A stretch of DNA of 53,863 bases. Source: an uncultured Gammaproteobacteria bacterium. GTDB lineage: Bacteria > Pseudomonadota > Gammaproteobacteria > GCA-001735895. The notes below the pieces were generated by a model. The model saw only the letters and a program-made list of their open reading frames with translations. It was not told where the DNA came from and ran no database searches. The first letter of the stretch is position 1, and the number at the start of each line of letters is the position of its first letter. The position numbers were made by a program, and so were the translations under genes. The stretch spans positions 1 through 53,863 of the forward strand of contig CAJXUC010000020.1 of NCBI GenBank assembly GCA_913061315.1, in the 5' to 3' direction. Shown here piece by piece: positions 45,542 to 53,863 of the stretch.

Positions 45542-46582
45542 ATGATTAAAGTAGGTATTGTTGGCGGTACAGGGTACACCGGTGTAGAGCTTATTCGTAT
45601 AATTGCGAATCACCGTGAAGTAGAAATTAAGGTAATTACTTCGCGTTCAAATGCGGGCACCTTAGTGTCGGATGTTTACCCTAATTTGCGTGGGCGTATT
45701 AACTTGGCATTTAGTGAGCCAACGCTTGAGGCTTACAAAAATTGTGATTTGGTGTTCTTCGCAACACCCAATGCTACAGCTATGTTTCTAGCCCAAGCGT
45801 TACTGGATTCAGGTACTAAGGTGATTGACTTGGCTGCTGATTTTCGTATTAAAGATGTTGAGCTTTGGCAAAAATGGTACGGTGAAAAACATGCTTGTCC
45901 AGATTTATTGTCTCAAGCGGTTTATGGGCTGCCTGAAATTAATCGTGAAGCCATAAGGTCTGCGAACTTGGTTGCCAATCCTGGTTGTTATCCAACATCC
46001 GTGATTTTAGGATTGTTACCCCTTCTGAAAAATGGGTTAATTGAGCCATCTAGTATCATTGCTGATTGTAAATCAGGTGCCAGTGGTGCTGGCCGTAATG
46101 CCAACGTAGCCACATTGTTTAGTGAGGTGACAGAGTCAGTAAAGGCTTATGGAACTGCAGGGCACCGCCATTTGCCTGAAATAAGGCAGATTCTTCAAAC
46201 GGTAAATGCTAATTCTAATCTAGTGTTTAGCCCGCATTTGATGCCAATGATTAGAGGTATTCATTCGACATTATATGCTGACGCTATTGGTTTTGGAGAC
46301 GATTGCACCAATAGAACCCAACAGATTTTTGAGGACGCTTATAAAGGTGAACCATTTGTCGATGTCCTGCCAGCAGGTTCGCATCCAGAAACGCGATCTG
46401 TAAAAGGTTCTAATATGTGCCGTATAGCGATACATTACTTGGAAGAAAGCAATAAATACGTGATTTTATCGGTTATTGATAATCTAGTGAAAGGCGCTGC
46501 AGGGCAGGCTGTCCAAAATATGAACTTGATGTTTGGGCTTGAAGAAGATGCTGGGCTGCAATCCTTGGGCATGATGCCTTGA
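45542..46582 (+). CDS. argC: N-acetyl-gamma-glutamyl-phosphate reductase
   Basis: The 346-residue enzyme makes N-acetylglutamate semialdehyde in arginine synthesis. It has the NADP motif [16 protein letters not shown] (residues 5-20), the catalytic C149 in ANPGCYPTS, and the active-site HLPEIRQ block. Its stop codon overlaps the TTG of the next gene (TTGA). Length matches ArgC. In Pseudomonas, from memory, argC lies near erpA, anmK and tyrS as it does here. Confidence 0.97.
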   Translation: MIKVGIVGGTGYTGVELIRIIANHREVEIKVITSRSNAGTLVSDVYPNLRGRINLAFSEPTLEAYKNCDLVFFATPNATAMFLAQALLDSGTKVIDLAADFRIKDVELWQKWYGEKHACPDLLSQAVYGLPEINREAIRSANLVANPGCYPTSVILGLLPLLKNGLIEPSSIIADCKSGASGAGRNANVATLFSEVTESVKAYGTAGHRHLPEIRQILQTVNANSNLVFSPHLMPMIRGIHSTLYADAIGFGDDCTNRTQQIFEDAYKGEPFVDVLPAGSHPETRSVKGSNMCRIAIHYLEESNKYVILSVIDNLVKGAAGQAVQNMNLMFGLEEDAGLQSLGMMP

Positions 46583-47304
46583 GTCAATTGCACCGAGGTT
46601 TCGAAGTCAGGCAGTACAAGCCTTGGAAAGTATGGTTGTTCGCAGTTTTAGTCGCATTATTATTCTGGATTTTTTTTGTAATCGGTCAGACTTATCAGTC
46701 CTATGAGTTGTTACATTTGAAATTAGAAAGAAAGACATTGGTGAGTGAGATAGATGAACTTGAGTCTCGAAACCATAACTTAGTAAAAAAGAATGCGCAG
46801 TTATCGAGCATAAGTCGAATTGAGCATGATGCCTATGTATTGGCAAATCAGGCGCTTGTAAAATCACATCAAAAGCTGTTAGAGCAAAAAGAAGAATTGG
46901 TTTTTTATAAGGGTATTGTTTCTCCAAAAGATGTTGCACTGGGCATTAATTTACAAACATTTGAAGTCAAGTCACACTTAATAAAAGGCGTGTTCAGTTA
47001 TAAGATGATACTGACTAAGCGGGGTGAAAGCTCAAAAAAATTGGTAGGTACTGCTAACATACTAATCCGTGGAGAGAATAAAGATGGCAAGCGAGAGATT
47101 TTTTTTCCAGAGATTGATCTTGATGAAACTGGAGAAGGCATTCAGTTTTCTTTTCGATATTTTCAAGTTTTTGAAGGTGAGTTTTCTCTAGTTGAAGGCT
47201 TCGAACCATATGAGTTAGAGATTGTCATTGTTTCTTCAACAAAAAAGGTAAAGTCGTTTACTGAAAGCATTTCATGGGCAAGGGTATTGTCCGAGGAGAG
47301 TTAA
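46579..47304 (+). CDS. DUF6776 family membrane protein
   Basis: The 241-residue product starts at a TTG that shares the TTGA overlap with the argC stop, so its translation is coupled. It has one N-terminal membrane helix (about residues 18-40), a coiled coil (about 48-105; [18 protein letters not shown]), and a beta-rich periplasmic C-terminal domain. It resembles proteins named DUF6776 found before bactofilin and ErpA. The layout is like a single-pass scaffold. Function unknown; a link with the bactofilin 4 bp downstream is likely. Confidence 0.85.
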   Translation: MSQLHRGFEVRQYKPWKVWLFAVLVALLFWIFFVIGQTYQSYELLHLKLERKTLVSEIDELESRNHNLVKKNAQLSSISRIEHDAYVLANQALVKSHQKLLEQKEELVFYKGIVSPKDVALGINLQTFEVKSHLIKGVFSYKMILTKRGESSKKLVGTANILIRGENKDGKREIFFPEIDLDETGEGIQFSFRYFQVFEGEFSLVEGFEPYELEIVIVSSTKKVKSFTESISWARVLSEES

Positions 47305-47307
47305 TAT

Positions 47308-47760
47308 ATGTTTGGCAAAAAAAAGACGTTTCAGTCTGCGCGAATTGACACTTTAGTAGGTCGCGGCACCGAAATAAAAGGCAACTTGGCATTTACTGGT
47401 GGGCTACATGTCGATGGTAATATTATTGGCAATATTGTGGCTGAAGAGGGCAGCTCGGCTATTCTCATTCTCAGTGAGCTTGGCCGAATTGAAGGCGAGG
47501 TTAGTGTGCCGAATATGGTGCTAAATGGTAAAGTTGTTGGAGATATATATGCTTCATCCCGCGTTGAGCTGGCACCAAAAGCTAGGATAAAGGGAAGCGT
47601 TTATTATAACCTAATTGAAATGTCGGTTGGTGCTGAAGTTAATGGTGCTCTAGTGCATTGTCCTAAAGACGATCAACCGCAACGCGCTTTAGAACATAAG
47701 ACCCTTAATGGTAAGGATAAAGAAGAGCATCCATCGGTAGAATCCGGGGTACGAGAATAG
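47308..47760 (+). CDS. Bactofilin (polymer-forming cytoskeletal protein)
   Basis: The 150-residue protein has the DUF583 right-handed beta-helix: regular repeats with Gly/hydrophobic spacing (GRGTEIKGNLAFTGGLHVDG, then GRIEGEVSVPN, LNGKVVGDIYASSRVEL, ARIKGSVYY). Bactofilins form filaments without nucleotides and place cell-wall enzymes. It starts 4 bp after the DUF6776 stop. The anmK and M23 endopeptidase genes nearby are on the other strand. Confidence 0.93.
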   Translation: MFGKKKTFQSARIDTLVGRGTEIKGNLAFTGGLHVDGNIIGNIVAEEGSSAILILSELGRIEGEVSVPNMVLNGKVVGDIYASSRVELAPKARIKGSVYYNLIEMSVGAEVNGALVHCPKDDQPQRALEHKTLNGKDKEEHPSVESGVRE

Positions 47761-47899
47761 AGCCACCTTTTATGATTTATTGGAAACTAAATTTATCCAA
47801 TAAGAGTAGTTGACTAAAATAGTAGGGAAAGTTAAGGTCCTTTTAAATCACGCAGGGGATAGTATTGTGAATATTACGATTGATGCAAATTTTGGATTG

Positions 47900-48247
47900 A
47901 TGAATAAACCCATCGTTAGTACCGTTTTAGACTTTTCAGATGCCGCTGCTCGAAAGGTCAAAGCACTAAAAGAAGAAGAGAGTAATCCAAGCTTGAAGCT
48001 TCGGGTATCTGTTTATGGCGGTGGTTGTTCAGGATTTCAGTATACTTTTTCCTTAGATGAAGAAGTTAAAGAAAATGACAAAACGGTTGAAAATCAAGGT
48101 GTCACTTTGGTCATTGACCCCATGAGCTATCAATATTTGGCAGGTTCAGAGGTTGATTTCAGTGAGGGGTTGGAAGGTTCAATGTTCGTCGTAAATAACC
48201 CCAACGCCAAGTCTACCTGTGGTTGTGGTTCTTCGTTCTCTATCTAG
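47900..48247 (+). CDS. erpA: Iron-sulfur cluster insertion protein ErpA
   Basis: The 115-residue A-type Fe-S carrier delivers clusters to targets such as isoprenoid enzymes. It carries the three Cys ligands: one in [11 protein letters not shown] and two in the C-terminal CGCGSSFSI. Similarity to E. coli ErpA is very high along its length. I start at the ATG 47900 (MNKPIVSTV) to match the 114-residue length; the frame is open to a TTG at 47810 and a GTG at 47867, but those would add sequence absent in the family. It is the last gene of the argC-bactofilin group. Confidence 0.96.
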   Translation: MNKPIVSTVLDFSDAAARKVKALKEEESNPSLKLRVSVYGGGCSGFQYTFSLDEEVKENDKTVENQGVTLVIDPMSYQYLAGSEVDFSEGLEGSMFVVNNPNAKSTCGCGSSFSI

Positions 48248-48278
48248 CCTTAAAACGGTAATTCAATTAAATTTCTGA

Positions 48279-49016
48279 TTAAAAGTGAAAGAACCCGTTT
48301 ACATAAAGGCCTCTGTACTCAATATTGGTATCAATGTTGTTTGCATTGTCTAGGCCTAGCGAGAACTTCTTTAATCCGCCTTCAAAACCTAATCCAATGC
48401 TCGATTCATAACCTATTAATAGAGTAGAGTCATTTGATTTGTTATCTCCAATACTCAGGCTGTTGATGTCCGCACCCGCATAAAACCCAGTGAATGGCAG
48501 GTCAAACCTAGCTGACATATATAACGATTGTAAGGTTTTATCGACAGCGACATTGTTACCATTAATACCCATTTGTCCATCAAAGCGTTTAAGGTCGACA
48601 CCCAGGTCGAGATTAACCCAGTTATCAAGCACTTCGTAATACAACACGATGTCATCATGAGACAAGTCAACAATTGAAGAAACATTGTTACCCGCGTTGT
48701 AGTTACTGTCATTAAAAGTTAAATTTTTGGTGAGAGTTTTGTTACCCGAAGTTTCTAAGTCATAGTTTTGATATTTAACGTTGGGTAATAAGGGAATCGG
48801 ATGTTCAAGTATTAATACAAGTGATGTTTGTGACGGGTCGTTGACGCCCAAATCACGAATAGGGGCAATACTCATATTATTTTTACTGTTAAAGTCGCCT
48901 GATAGGTCTGGTGCCCAATGGCTATATCCAATGTTTACTCCAACGAAATCAGCACAGGCTGATCCGCCTAAGCAACATAGCAGTGTGGATAATACGAGTC
49001 TTTTGTTCGACTTCAT
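48279..49016 (-). CDS. Outer-membrane beta-barrel protein (TIGR04219-like)
   Basis: The product has a signal peptide (MKSNKRLVLSTLLCCLGGSA, cleavage near ACA-DF) and a mature chain of alternating beta strands ending in the aromatic -GFFHF, a typical outer-membrane signature. The first strand (VGVNIGYSHWAPDLSGDF) resembles the TIGR04219 barrel family from memory. The ATG at 49016 is preferred because it puts the basic-hydrophobic signal at the N-terminus; 6 more residues from 49034 are possible. Function unknown. It is transcribed opposite to erpA. Confidence 0.85.
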   Translation of the reverse strand: MKSNKRLVLSTLLCCLGGSACADFVGVNIGYSHWAPDLSGDFNSKNNMSIAPIRDLGVNDPSQTSLVLILEHPIPLLPNVKYQNYDLETSGNKTLTKNLTFNDSNYNAGNNVSSIVDLSHDDIVLYYEVLDNWVNLDLGVDLKRFDGQMGINGNNVAVDKTLQSLYMSARFDLPFTGFYAGADINSLSIGDNKSNDSTLLIGYESSIGLGFEGGLKKFSLGLDNANNIDTNIEYRGLYVNGFFHF

Positions 49017-49141
49017 TGTAATACAAAGCCCCAAGTTTAGTGATTTAAAGATATCATAAATAACCTTATCATGAATTCATTAATCAAAACATGCGTTGAC
49101 AAACATTAATATTGAAAATATTGGCTTTTTTATTAATGCAG

Positions 49142-50269
49142 TTAATTATTGTTGCTGTAGACTCCCCCTAGAATGCCCTTGCGAATAGCGTTTGTTGCAG
49201 ATGGAATGTTGCCTGGTTTATTGTTAATACGCTGTTTGGCTAACCAAGCAAAGGCGATTGCTTCCACAAAGTTCGGGTCAATGCCTAATTGTTCAGTTGT
49301 TTGTACTAAATGCTGAGGTAATCGCGTTTGAATGCGTTCAATTAATAGCGCGTTGTTGGCACCTCCACCACAAATAAAACACTCAATAAAAGTGCTGGGC
49401 AATTTCGAAATGCTATCACTTATTGTTAATGCGGATAGTTCTATTAGCGTGGCCTGTATATCATTAGGAGCATAACCGTTAATTTTAAAAGCGGATAACC
49501 AGGCCGAATTAAAATAATCAGTCCCCGTTGATTTTGGCGTCTTTTTTTTGAAAAAGGTTTCTTTATTGAGTATCTCAGCTAATAGCTGATTAATGACACA
49601 TCCACTTTTTGCCCATTCACCACAATTATCATAAGCTAGGTCTTTATGTAAACTGATCCAATAATCACTTAACGTGTTACCTGGACCTGTATCGAATCCT
49701 AAGATTTTTTCGTTTGGGTTCGACGGAAGGTAAGTGACGTTAGCAATGCCGCCTATATTAATAACCGCTCTATCAGTTGTTGCTGATGAAAATACCGACT
49801 GATGAAATGCTGGCGCCAGTGGCGCACCCTGCCCACCGAGTGCAATATCAATACCCCTGAAGTCGGCAACAGTGGTGATGCCCGTTTCAATAGCAAGCGT
49901 ATTCGGGTCGCCCGTCTGAAGAGTGTAGGGGAATGTTGCATTAGGACAGTGCCGAATCGTTTGACCATGGTTACCAATGGCCAATATTTGGGTATGCTTA
50001 AGATTTGCCCGTTTAATCGATTCATTCACGACAGTGGCATAGATATGGCCAAGCTCAATATTGAGTTGACATAGAGAGTCTATGCTTGATGTCTCATCGA
50101 AGGTTATGTTTCTAATGCGTGATTTCATTGACGCTGGGTATGGAAGAGTGTCACTCAGCAATATCCGGGGTGGTTTGACGCTAAAATCAACAATGGCAAT
50201 ATCAATTCCATCAAGACTCGTTCCGGACATCAGTCCGATGTAATATTCCGGTGGCCTTGTGACGACCAT
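49142..50269 (-). CDS. anmK: Anhydro-N-acetylmuramic acid kinase
   Basis: The 375-residue ASKHA-fold kinase opens the anhydro ring and phosphorylates anhMurNAc to MurNAc-6-phosphate, in cell-wall recycling. Motifs are YIGLMSGTSLDGID (N-terminal), the ATP-binding NHGQTIRH, GGQGAPLAPAFHQ (about 142-154), the NIGGIAN phosphate loop and CGGGANN near residue 300. It overlaps the M23 gene by 1 bp, giving one operon. amgK and murU for MurNAc reuse lie 35 kb away in this window. Confidence 0.97.
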   Translation of the reverse strand: MVVTRPPEYYIGLMSGTSLDGIDIAIVDFSVKPPRILLSDTLPYPASMKSRIRNITFDETSSIDSLCQLNIELGHIYATVVNESIKRANLKHTQILAIGNHGQTIRHCPNATFPYTLQTGDPNTLAIETGITTVADFRGIDIALGGQGAPLAPAFHQSVFSSATTDRAVINIGGIANVTYLPSNPNEKILGFDTGPGNTLSDYWISLHKDLAYDNCGEWAKSGCVINQLLAEILNKETFFKKKTPKSTGTDYFNSAWLSAFKINGYAPNDIQATLIELSALTISDSISKLPSTFIECFICGGGANNALLIERIQTRLPQHLVQTTEQLGIDPNFVEAIAFAWLAKQRINNKPGNIPSATNAIRKGILGGVYSNNN

Positions 50270-51741
50270 TATTTTAAATTGGTAGCTAAAGCATTACCAT
50301 TTCCCATGACCTGCAGCATAGTTAGATAAACTTGGGTGTTTTCCTTGAAATGATCTAAATAAGACGGATGAACTGGTTTTGCTTCTGGCAGCTTGACTGT
50401 GAGTGGGTTCCGGTGAACCCCATCAACTCGAAATTCGTAATGAAGATGCGGGCCAGTAGCGAGTCCTGTGCTACCGACATAGCCTATTACTTGACCTTGC
50501 TTTACTTTTTTTCCAACCCGTATGCCCTTCGCATAGCCGTTTAAGTGACCGTAAACAGTTTTATAGCGGCCGCCATGCTGGATGAATATGGCTTTGCCAT
50601 AGCCGCCTTTTCTACTGGCCAATACGATTTTCCCATCGCCAGAGGCGCGTATTGGAGTGCCTCTGGAGGCCGCATAATCAACACCTTTGTGAGATCTCCA
50701 TTTAGATAAAACAGGGTGCCAGCGTTTTAAACTAAACTTAGAGCTGATACGAGCAAATTTTACCGGGCTTCGCAAGAATGCTTTGCGCATACTTTTACCG
50801 TCTTCATTATAGTAATCTCCATCACCTTTTGGGTTAATGTAATAAACCGCTTTATAAAGCTTACGTTTATTAATGAACTCTGCGGCTAAAATCTGGCCGC
50901 TCTTTATTTTGACGCCCTCTTTATAAAGCTCGTTATAAACAACACTAAATTGATCTCCCTGACGGATATCAAGAGAAAAATCAATATCCCAACCAAAAAT
51001 ATTGGCCAGATCCATAATGACACTGTCAGGTATATCACCTGCCGCCGCAGCCTCAAACAGCGAACTTTTAATCACGCCTTGTCTGAATACAGGCAACGCA
51101 TCCAGTTTGTAATTGAGTATTTTACTGCTGAAGGATAGGTTCTGATTGAGGCTGATTTCTAAAGTCTTTGTAATGTCATAGATATACTTCATTTGCTGAA
51201 GGGATTGCTCGTCGTCTAGCAATAGGTGAATTTTTTGGCCTGGTTTAATGTATTTAAGGGCTTTCGTATTGTCATTGAGGGTGGCTACATTGTGAGTTGT
51301 TGTTGCAGATAGGCCATTATCTGAAAATATAGAGGCTAGTGTATCGCCTGATTTAATAGTTATGATTTTCCAATCATCAGTTTTAAGGGACGTTTTAGTT
51401 TTAACTACATTACCAATAGGTTTTAAACTGGCAACTTTCAACGATAGGACTTCTTCAGTTACGATATCTTTTTTGGCTTTGGAAATTTCATTAACTGGAT
51501 TAAAGTCCGGTAGCGTGAGCTTATAGTGTAATTGTTGCAACTTGGAGGTAGAATTCGCAGTCTCAGCTAGGGTTATAGGTTCCCAGTTTGATGCGCTGAA
51601 CCCGAATAAAGTGATCACGGCAGAAGCCACGACTAATTTAAACAGTAATTTAATTTTTAATTTGGGCTTAAAACCCAACAAAAATGGTCGTCGGTTCTTA
51701 GAGGTAATGCTTGATTTAAGGTCAAGATCTTGAAAACTCAT
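50269..51741 (-). CDS. mepM: M23 family murein DD-endopeptidase (MepM-like)
   Basis: The 490-residue protein has a cytoplasmic tail, a signal-anchor helix (about residues 31-50), an OapA/LysM-like peptidoglycan-binding segment (about 124-175, KIITIKSGDTLASIF), a second helical domain, and the lysostaphin-type peptidase with the zinc ligands H351 and D355 (HKGVD) and H434 (HLHYEF), plus catalytic H399 and H432. It cuts peptide cross-links in the wall to allow growth. It is in an operon with anmK, which handles wall fragments. Confidence 0.94.
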   Translation of the reverse strand: MSFQDLDLKSSITSKNRRPFLLGFKPKLKIKLLFKLVVASAVITLFGFSASNWEPITLAETANSTSKLQQLHYKLTLPDFNPVNEISKAKKDIVTEEVLSLKVASLKPIGNVVKTKTSLKTDDWKIITIKSGDTLASIFSDNGLSATTTHNVATLNDNTKALKYIKPGQKIHLLLDDEQSLQQMKYIYDITKTLEISLNQNLSFSSKILNYKLDALPVFRQGVIKSSLFEAAAAGDIPDSVIMDLANIFGWDIDFSLDIRQGDQFSVVYNELYKEGVKIKSGQILAAEFINKRKLYKAVYYINPKGDGDYYNEDGKSMRKAFLRSPVKFARISSKFSLKRWHPVLSKWRSHKGVDYAASRGTPIRASGDGKIVLASRKGGYGKAIFIQHGGRYKTVYGHLNGYAKGIRVGKKVKQGQVIGYVGSTGLATGPHLHYEFRVDGVHRNPLTVKLPEAKPVHPSYLDHFKENTQVYLTMLQVMGNGNALATNLK

Positions 51742-51813
51742 TAGGTATATGGCGTAAGCTATTGGTTAAATTGAAAATATGTACAAACAATACAATCTTG
51801 AAAGAGATATAAC

Positions 51814-53007
51814 ATGATTTCTGTCGAAGATGCAATGCAGCAAATCAAAAGAGGGTCCGATGAGATATTAGTCGAGTCTGAATTACGTACCAAATTATTA
51901 CGGGGGAAACCACTTAATATCAAGGCAGGATTTGATCCAACAGCGCCTGATCTACACTTAGGTCATACGGTTCTGTTGAATAAAATGCGTCAGTTTCAAA
52001 AGCTAGGTCATCACGTAATGTTCTTGATAGGTGACTTCACCGGCATGATTGGTGATCCAACTGGAAAGTCGGTTACTCGCCCGGCATTGACATCAGAAGC
52101 AGTGGAACAAAATGCTATGTCCTACAAGGAACAGGTTTTCAAGATTCTTGATCCAGATTTGACGGAAATCTGTTTTAACTCAACTTGGCATGGTGAAATG
52201 TCTTCAGCAGACATGATAAAGCTTGCTTCACGACATACCGTTGCACGCATGTTAGAGCGCGATGATTTTTCAAAACGATTTAAAGGTAATCAACCGATTT
52301 CAATACATGAGTTTTTGTACCCTTTGGTGCAGGGCTACGACTCGGTAGTGATGAAAGCGGATGTAGAATTAGGAGGAACGGATCAAAAGTTTAACTTATT
52401 GGTCGGTCGAGAGCTTCAACGGTCTGAGGGGTTTGAGCCTCAAATAACATTAACAATGCCAATACTCGAGGGCTTAGACGGTGTTCAAAAAATGTCAAAG
52501 TCTCTTAAAAATTATATTGGTGTTAACGACTCACCAAACGACATGTTTGGAAAGCTCATGTCTATAAGTGATGATTTAATGTGGCGTTATTTCGAACTGC
52601 TCAGTTTCAAACCAATGACAGATATAAACGGCTATAAAAAAGATGTAGAAGAGGGGAAAAATCCAAGAGACGTCAAATTTTTGTTGGCAGAGGAAATTAT
52701 AGCTAGATTCCACAACACGTCATCCGCAACAAAAGCCCGTGAGGATTTCATTGCACGATTCGCGAAGGGTGCGACACCCGATGAAATGCCAGAGATTACT
52801 ATAGAAGGTGGTCCTATTGGAGTTGCAGCAATGTTGAAACAGGCTGGGTTGACAATAAGTACATCCGATAGCTTTCGTATGATTCAGCAGGGTGCGGTCA
52901 AGCTTGATGGGGTTAAGGTGGAAGATAAGAAAATCACATTAGAGCCTGGCGTTGTAATAGTGGCTCAGGTTGGAAAGCGCAAGTTTGCACGTATTTCGGT
53001 GAAATAA
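51814..53007 (+). CDS. tyrS: Tyrosyl-tRNA synthetase
   Basis: The 397-residue class I enzyme has HLGH at residues 48-51, the KMSKS loop (about 229-233, [10 protein letters not shown]) and a C-terminal S4 RNA-binding domain. The HLGH form and length match the second bacterial TyrRS type of Pseudomonas rather than the E. coli HVGS-like type. It is divergent from the M23 gene and is followed by the rRNA promoters. Confidence 0.97.
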   Translation: MISVEDAMQQIKRGSDEILVESELRTKLLRGKPLNIKAGFDPTAPDLHLGHTVLLNKMRQFQKLGHHVMFLIGDFTGMIGDPTGKSVTRPALTSEAVEQNAMSYKEQVFKILDPDLTEICFNSTWHGEMSSADMIKLASRHTVARMLERDDFSKRFKGNQPISIHEFLYPLVQGYDSVVMKADVELGGTDQKFNLLVGRELQRSEGFEPQITLTMPILEGLDGVQKMSKSLKNYIGVNDSPNDMFGKLMSISDDLMWRYFELLSFKPMTDINGYKKDVEEGKNPRDVKFLLAEEIIARFHNTSSATKAREDFIARFAKGATPDEMPEITIEGGPIGVAAMLKQAGLTISTSDSFRMIQQGAVKLDGVKVEDKKITLEPGVVIVAQVGKRKFARISVK

Positions 53008-53083
53008 TTAAGCCCTAGCAAGCCTTGTGTTTACGTTTGCAGCGACTACAAGGTAATTAAATATTAAAAGGGCTTAATTGGGC

Positions 53084-53111
53084 TTGACGAGATACTAAAA
53101 CTGCCTATAAT
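53084..53111 (+). promoter_or_regulatory. rRNA operon promoter P1
   Basis: TTGACG (53084-53089), a 16-bp spacer and perfect TATAAT (53106-53111), followed by the GC-rich GCGCGCCTCGCT. The GC-rich stretch between -10 and the start is the mark of stringently controlled rRNA promoters. The -35 to discriminator pattern repeats in P2 143 bp further on. Confidence 0.9.
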
Positions 53112-53226
53112 GCGCGCCTCGCTAGTGAGCAGTCAGGTTGAAAAGCTGGAATGTAACGTTAATTAGTGAGAATTAAAAAGACGTTAAAAATGGTTTAGAA
53201 ATTAACTAATTAAATCTAAATTAGAG

Positions 53227-53254
53227 TTGACGGGATGGAAAAAGCGCTTATAAT
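53227..53254 (+). promoter_or_regulatory. rRNA operon promoter P2
   Basis: TTGACG (53227-53232), a 16-bp spacer and TATAAT (53249-53254), followed by GCGCGCCTCGCT, identical in elements and discriminator to P1. Two such promoters in tandem are normal for rRNA operons. The 517 bp from the tyrS stop to 16S hold these promoters and the leader only. Confidence 0.9.
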
Positions 53255-53353
53255 GCGCGCCTCGCTGAAGAGAACAAGTCATCAACATTGGCTTGGTAAA
53301 TTAGCGAAAAAGCCTTTAAACAGGCCGATCGACCGGTGTTCCCGGACGATAAA

Positions 53354-53392
53354 GATCTTCAATAATTGATTAGGTAATTTGTGTGGGCACTC
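53354..53392 (+). promoter_or_regulatory. rRNA leader antitermination-like (boxA) region
   Basis: GATCTTCAATAAT (53354-53366) resembles the rRNA boxA (TGCTCTTTAACA), and the following GTAATTTGTGTGGGCACTC is the conserved gammaproteobacterial pre-16S leader block, which pairs with the sequence downstream of 16S for RNase III processing. BoxA is a divergent match. Confidence 0.55.
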
Positions 53393-53524
53393 ATGTGATG
53401 ATGGTAATGTATCATTATGAATTGAGTGACCACGATGAAAGTCTGACTTCGGTCGGAAAATAGTCATGGAAATTCTCTTCGAAAAAGTTACATGGATCTA
53501 TCCATAAATAGAATTAGTAGTATT

Positions 53525-53863
<339 letters not shown>

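Overview
The window looks like one contig from a marine-type, rather AT-rich, motile gammaproteobacterium. Evidence is a partial 16S gene at the right end, an Rsx/Rnf complex, sodium-type PomAB stators, ErpA, and gene neighbourhoods I recall from Pseudomonas and relatives (rsx-nth-DUF1841; argC, erpA, anmK, M23 peptidase, tyrS, rRNA; rppH-ptsP). I cannot place it below class. Both ends are technical: bases 6-38 are an Illumina Nextera adapter, and the right end stops inside the 16S rRNA gene, a usual break point for short-read assemblies.

Layout. 0.2-2.7 kb: a large orphan lipoprotein. 3.2-5.7 kb: ppnP, a small conserved gene, dinB and an AlaX-type tRNA editing protein. 5.7-8.1 kb: a Rieske oxygenase diverging from a LysR regulator. 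8.1-11.5 kb: a leftward motility operon pomA-pomB-small ORF-HDOD with a sigma-28-type promoter. 11.6-13.5 kb: mazG, a TetR regulator and a HEACH zincin-like protein. 13.6-15.2 kb: amgK-murU (MurNAc recycling; the partner anmK lies at 49-50 kb). 15.3-18.8 kb: a Na/phosphate symporter-like protein with no ordinary start codon, nadC, and DUF1841. 18.8-24.7 kb: rsxABCDGE-nth. 24.8-27.4 kb: a TolC-like remnant, a membrane FHA protein and an HtrA-like protease. 27.4-30.7 kb: metG and apbC, divergent.

30.8-38.6 kb reads as an accessory insertion between apbC and dcd, which I recall as closer neighbours in related genomes. It holds broken ORFs, an MFS transporter, a PhyH dioxygenase, a creatinase-fold (DoeA-like) hydrolase, a decayed REP-associated (Y1) transposase, and a pirin/azoreductase pair with its LysR regulator. 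38.7-43 kb: dcd, a HAD phosphatase, rppH and ptsP. 43-45 kb: a beta-hydroxyacid dehydrogenase next to a broken GcvA-like regulator, then hemJ. 45.5-53 kb: argC-DUF6776-bactofilin-erpA rightward, an outer-membrane protein, anmK and an M23 endopeptidase leftward, and tyrS rightward. Two near-identical tandem promoters then drive the 16S rRNA gene.

I found no CRISPR array, tRNA, complete insertion sequence or prophage. Most genes are ordinary housekeeping genes. The best candidates for new biology are the PhyH/DoeA-like/MFS module, the membrane FHA plus protease pair, the HDOD gene inside the stator operon, the structured intergenic elements, and the orphan lipoprotein.
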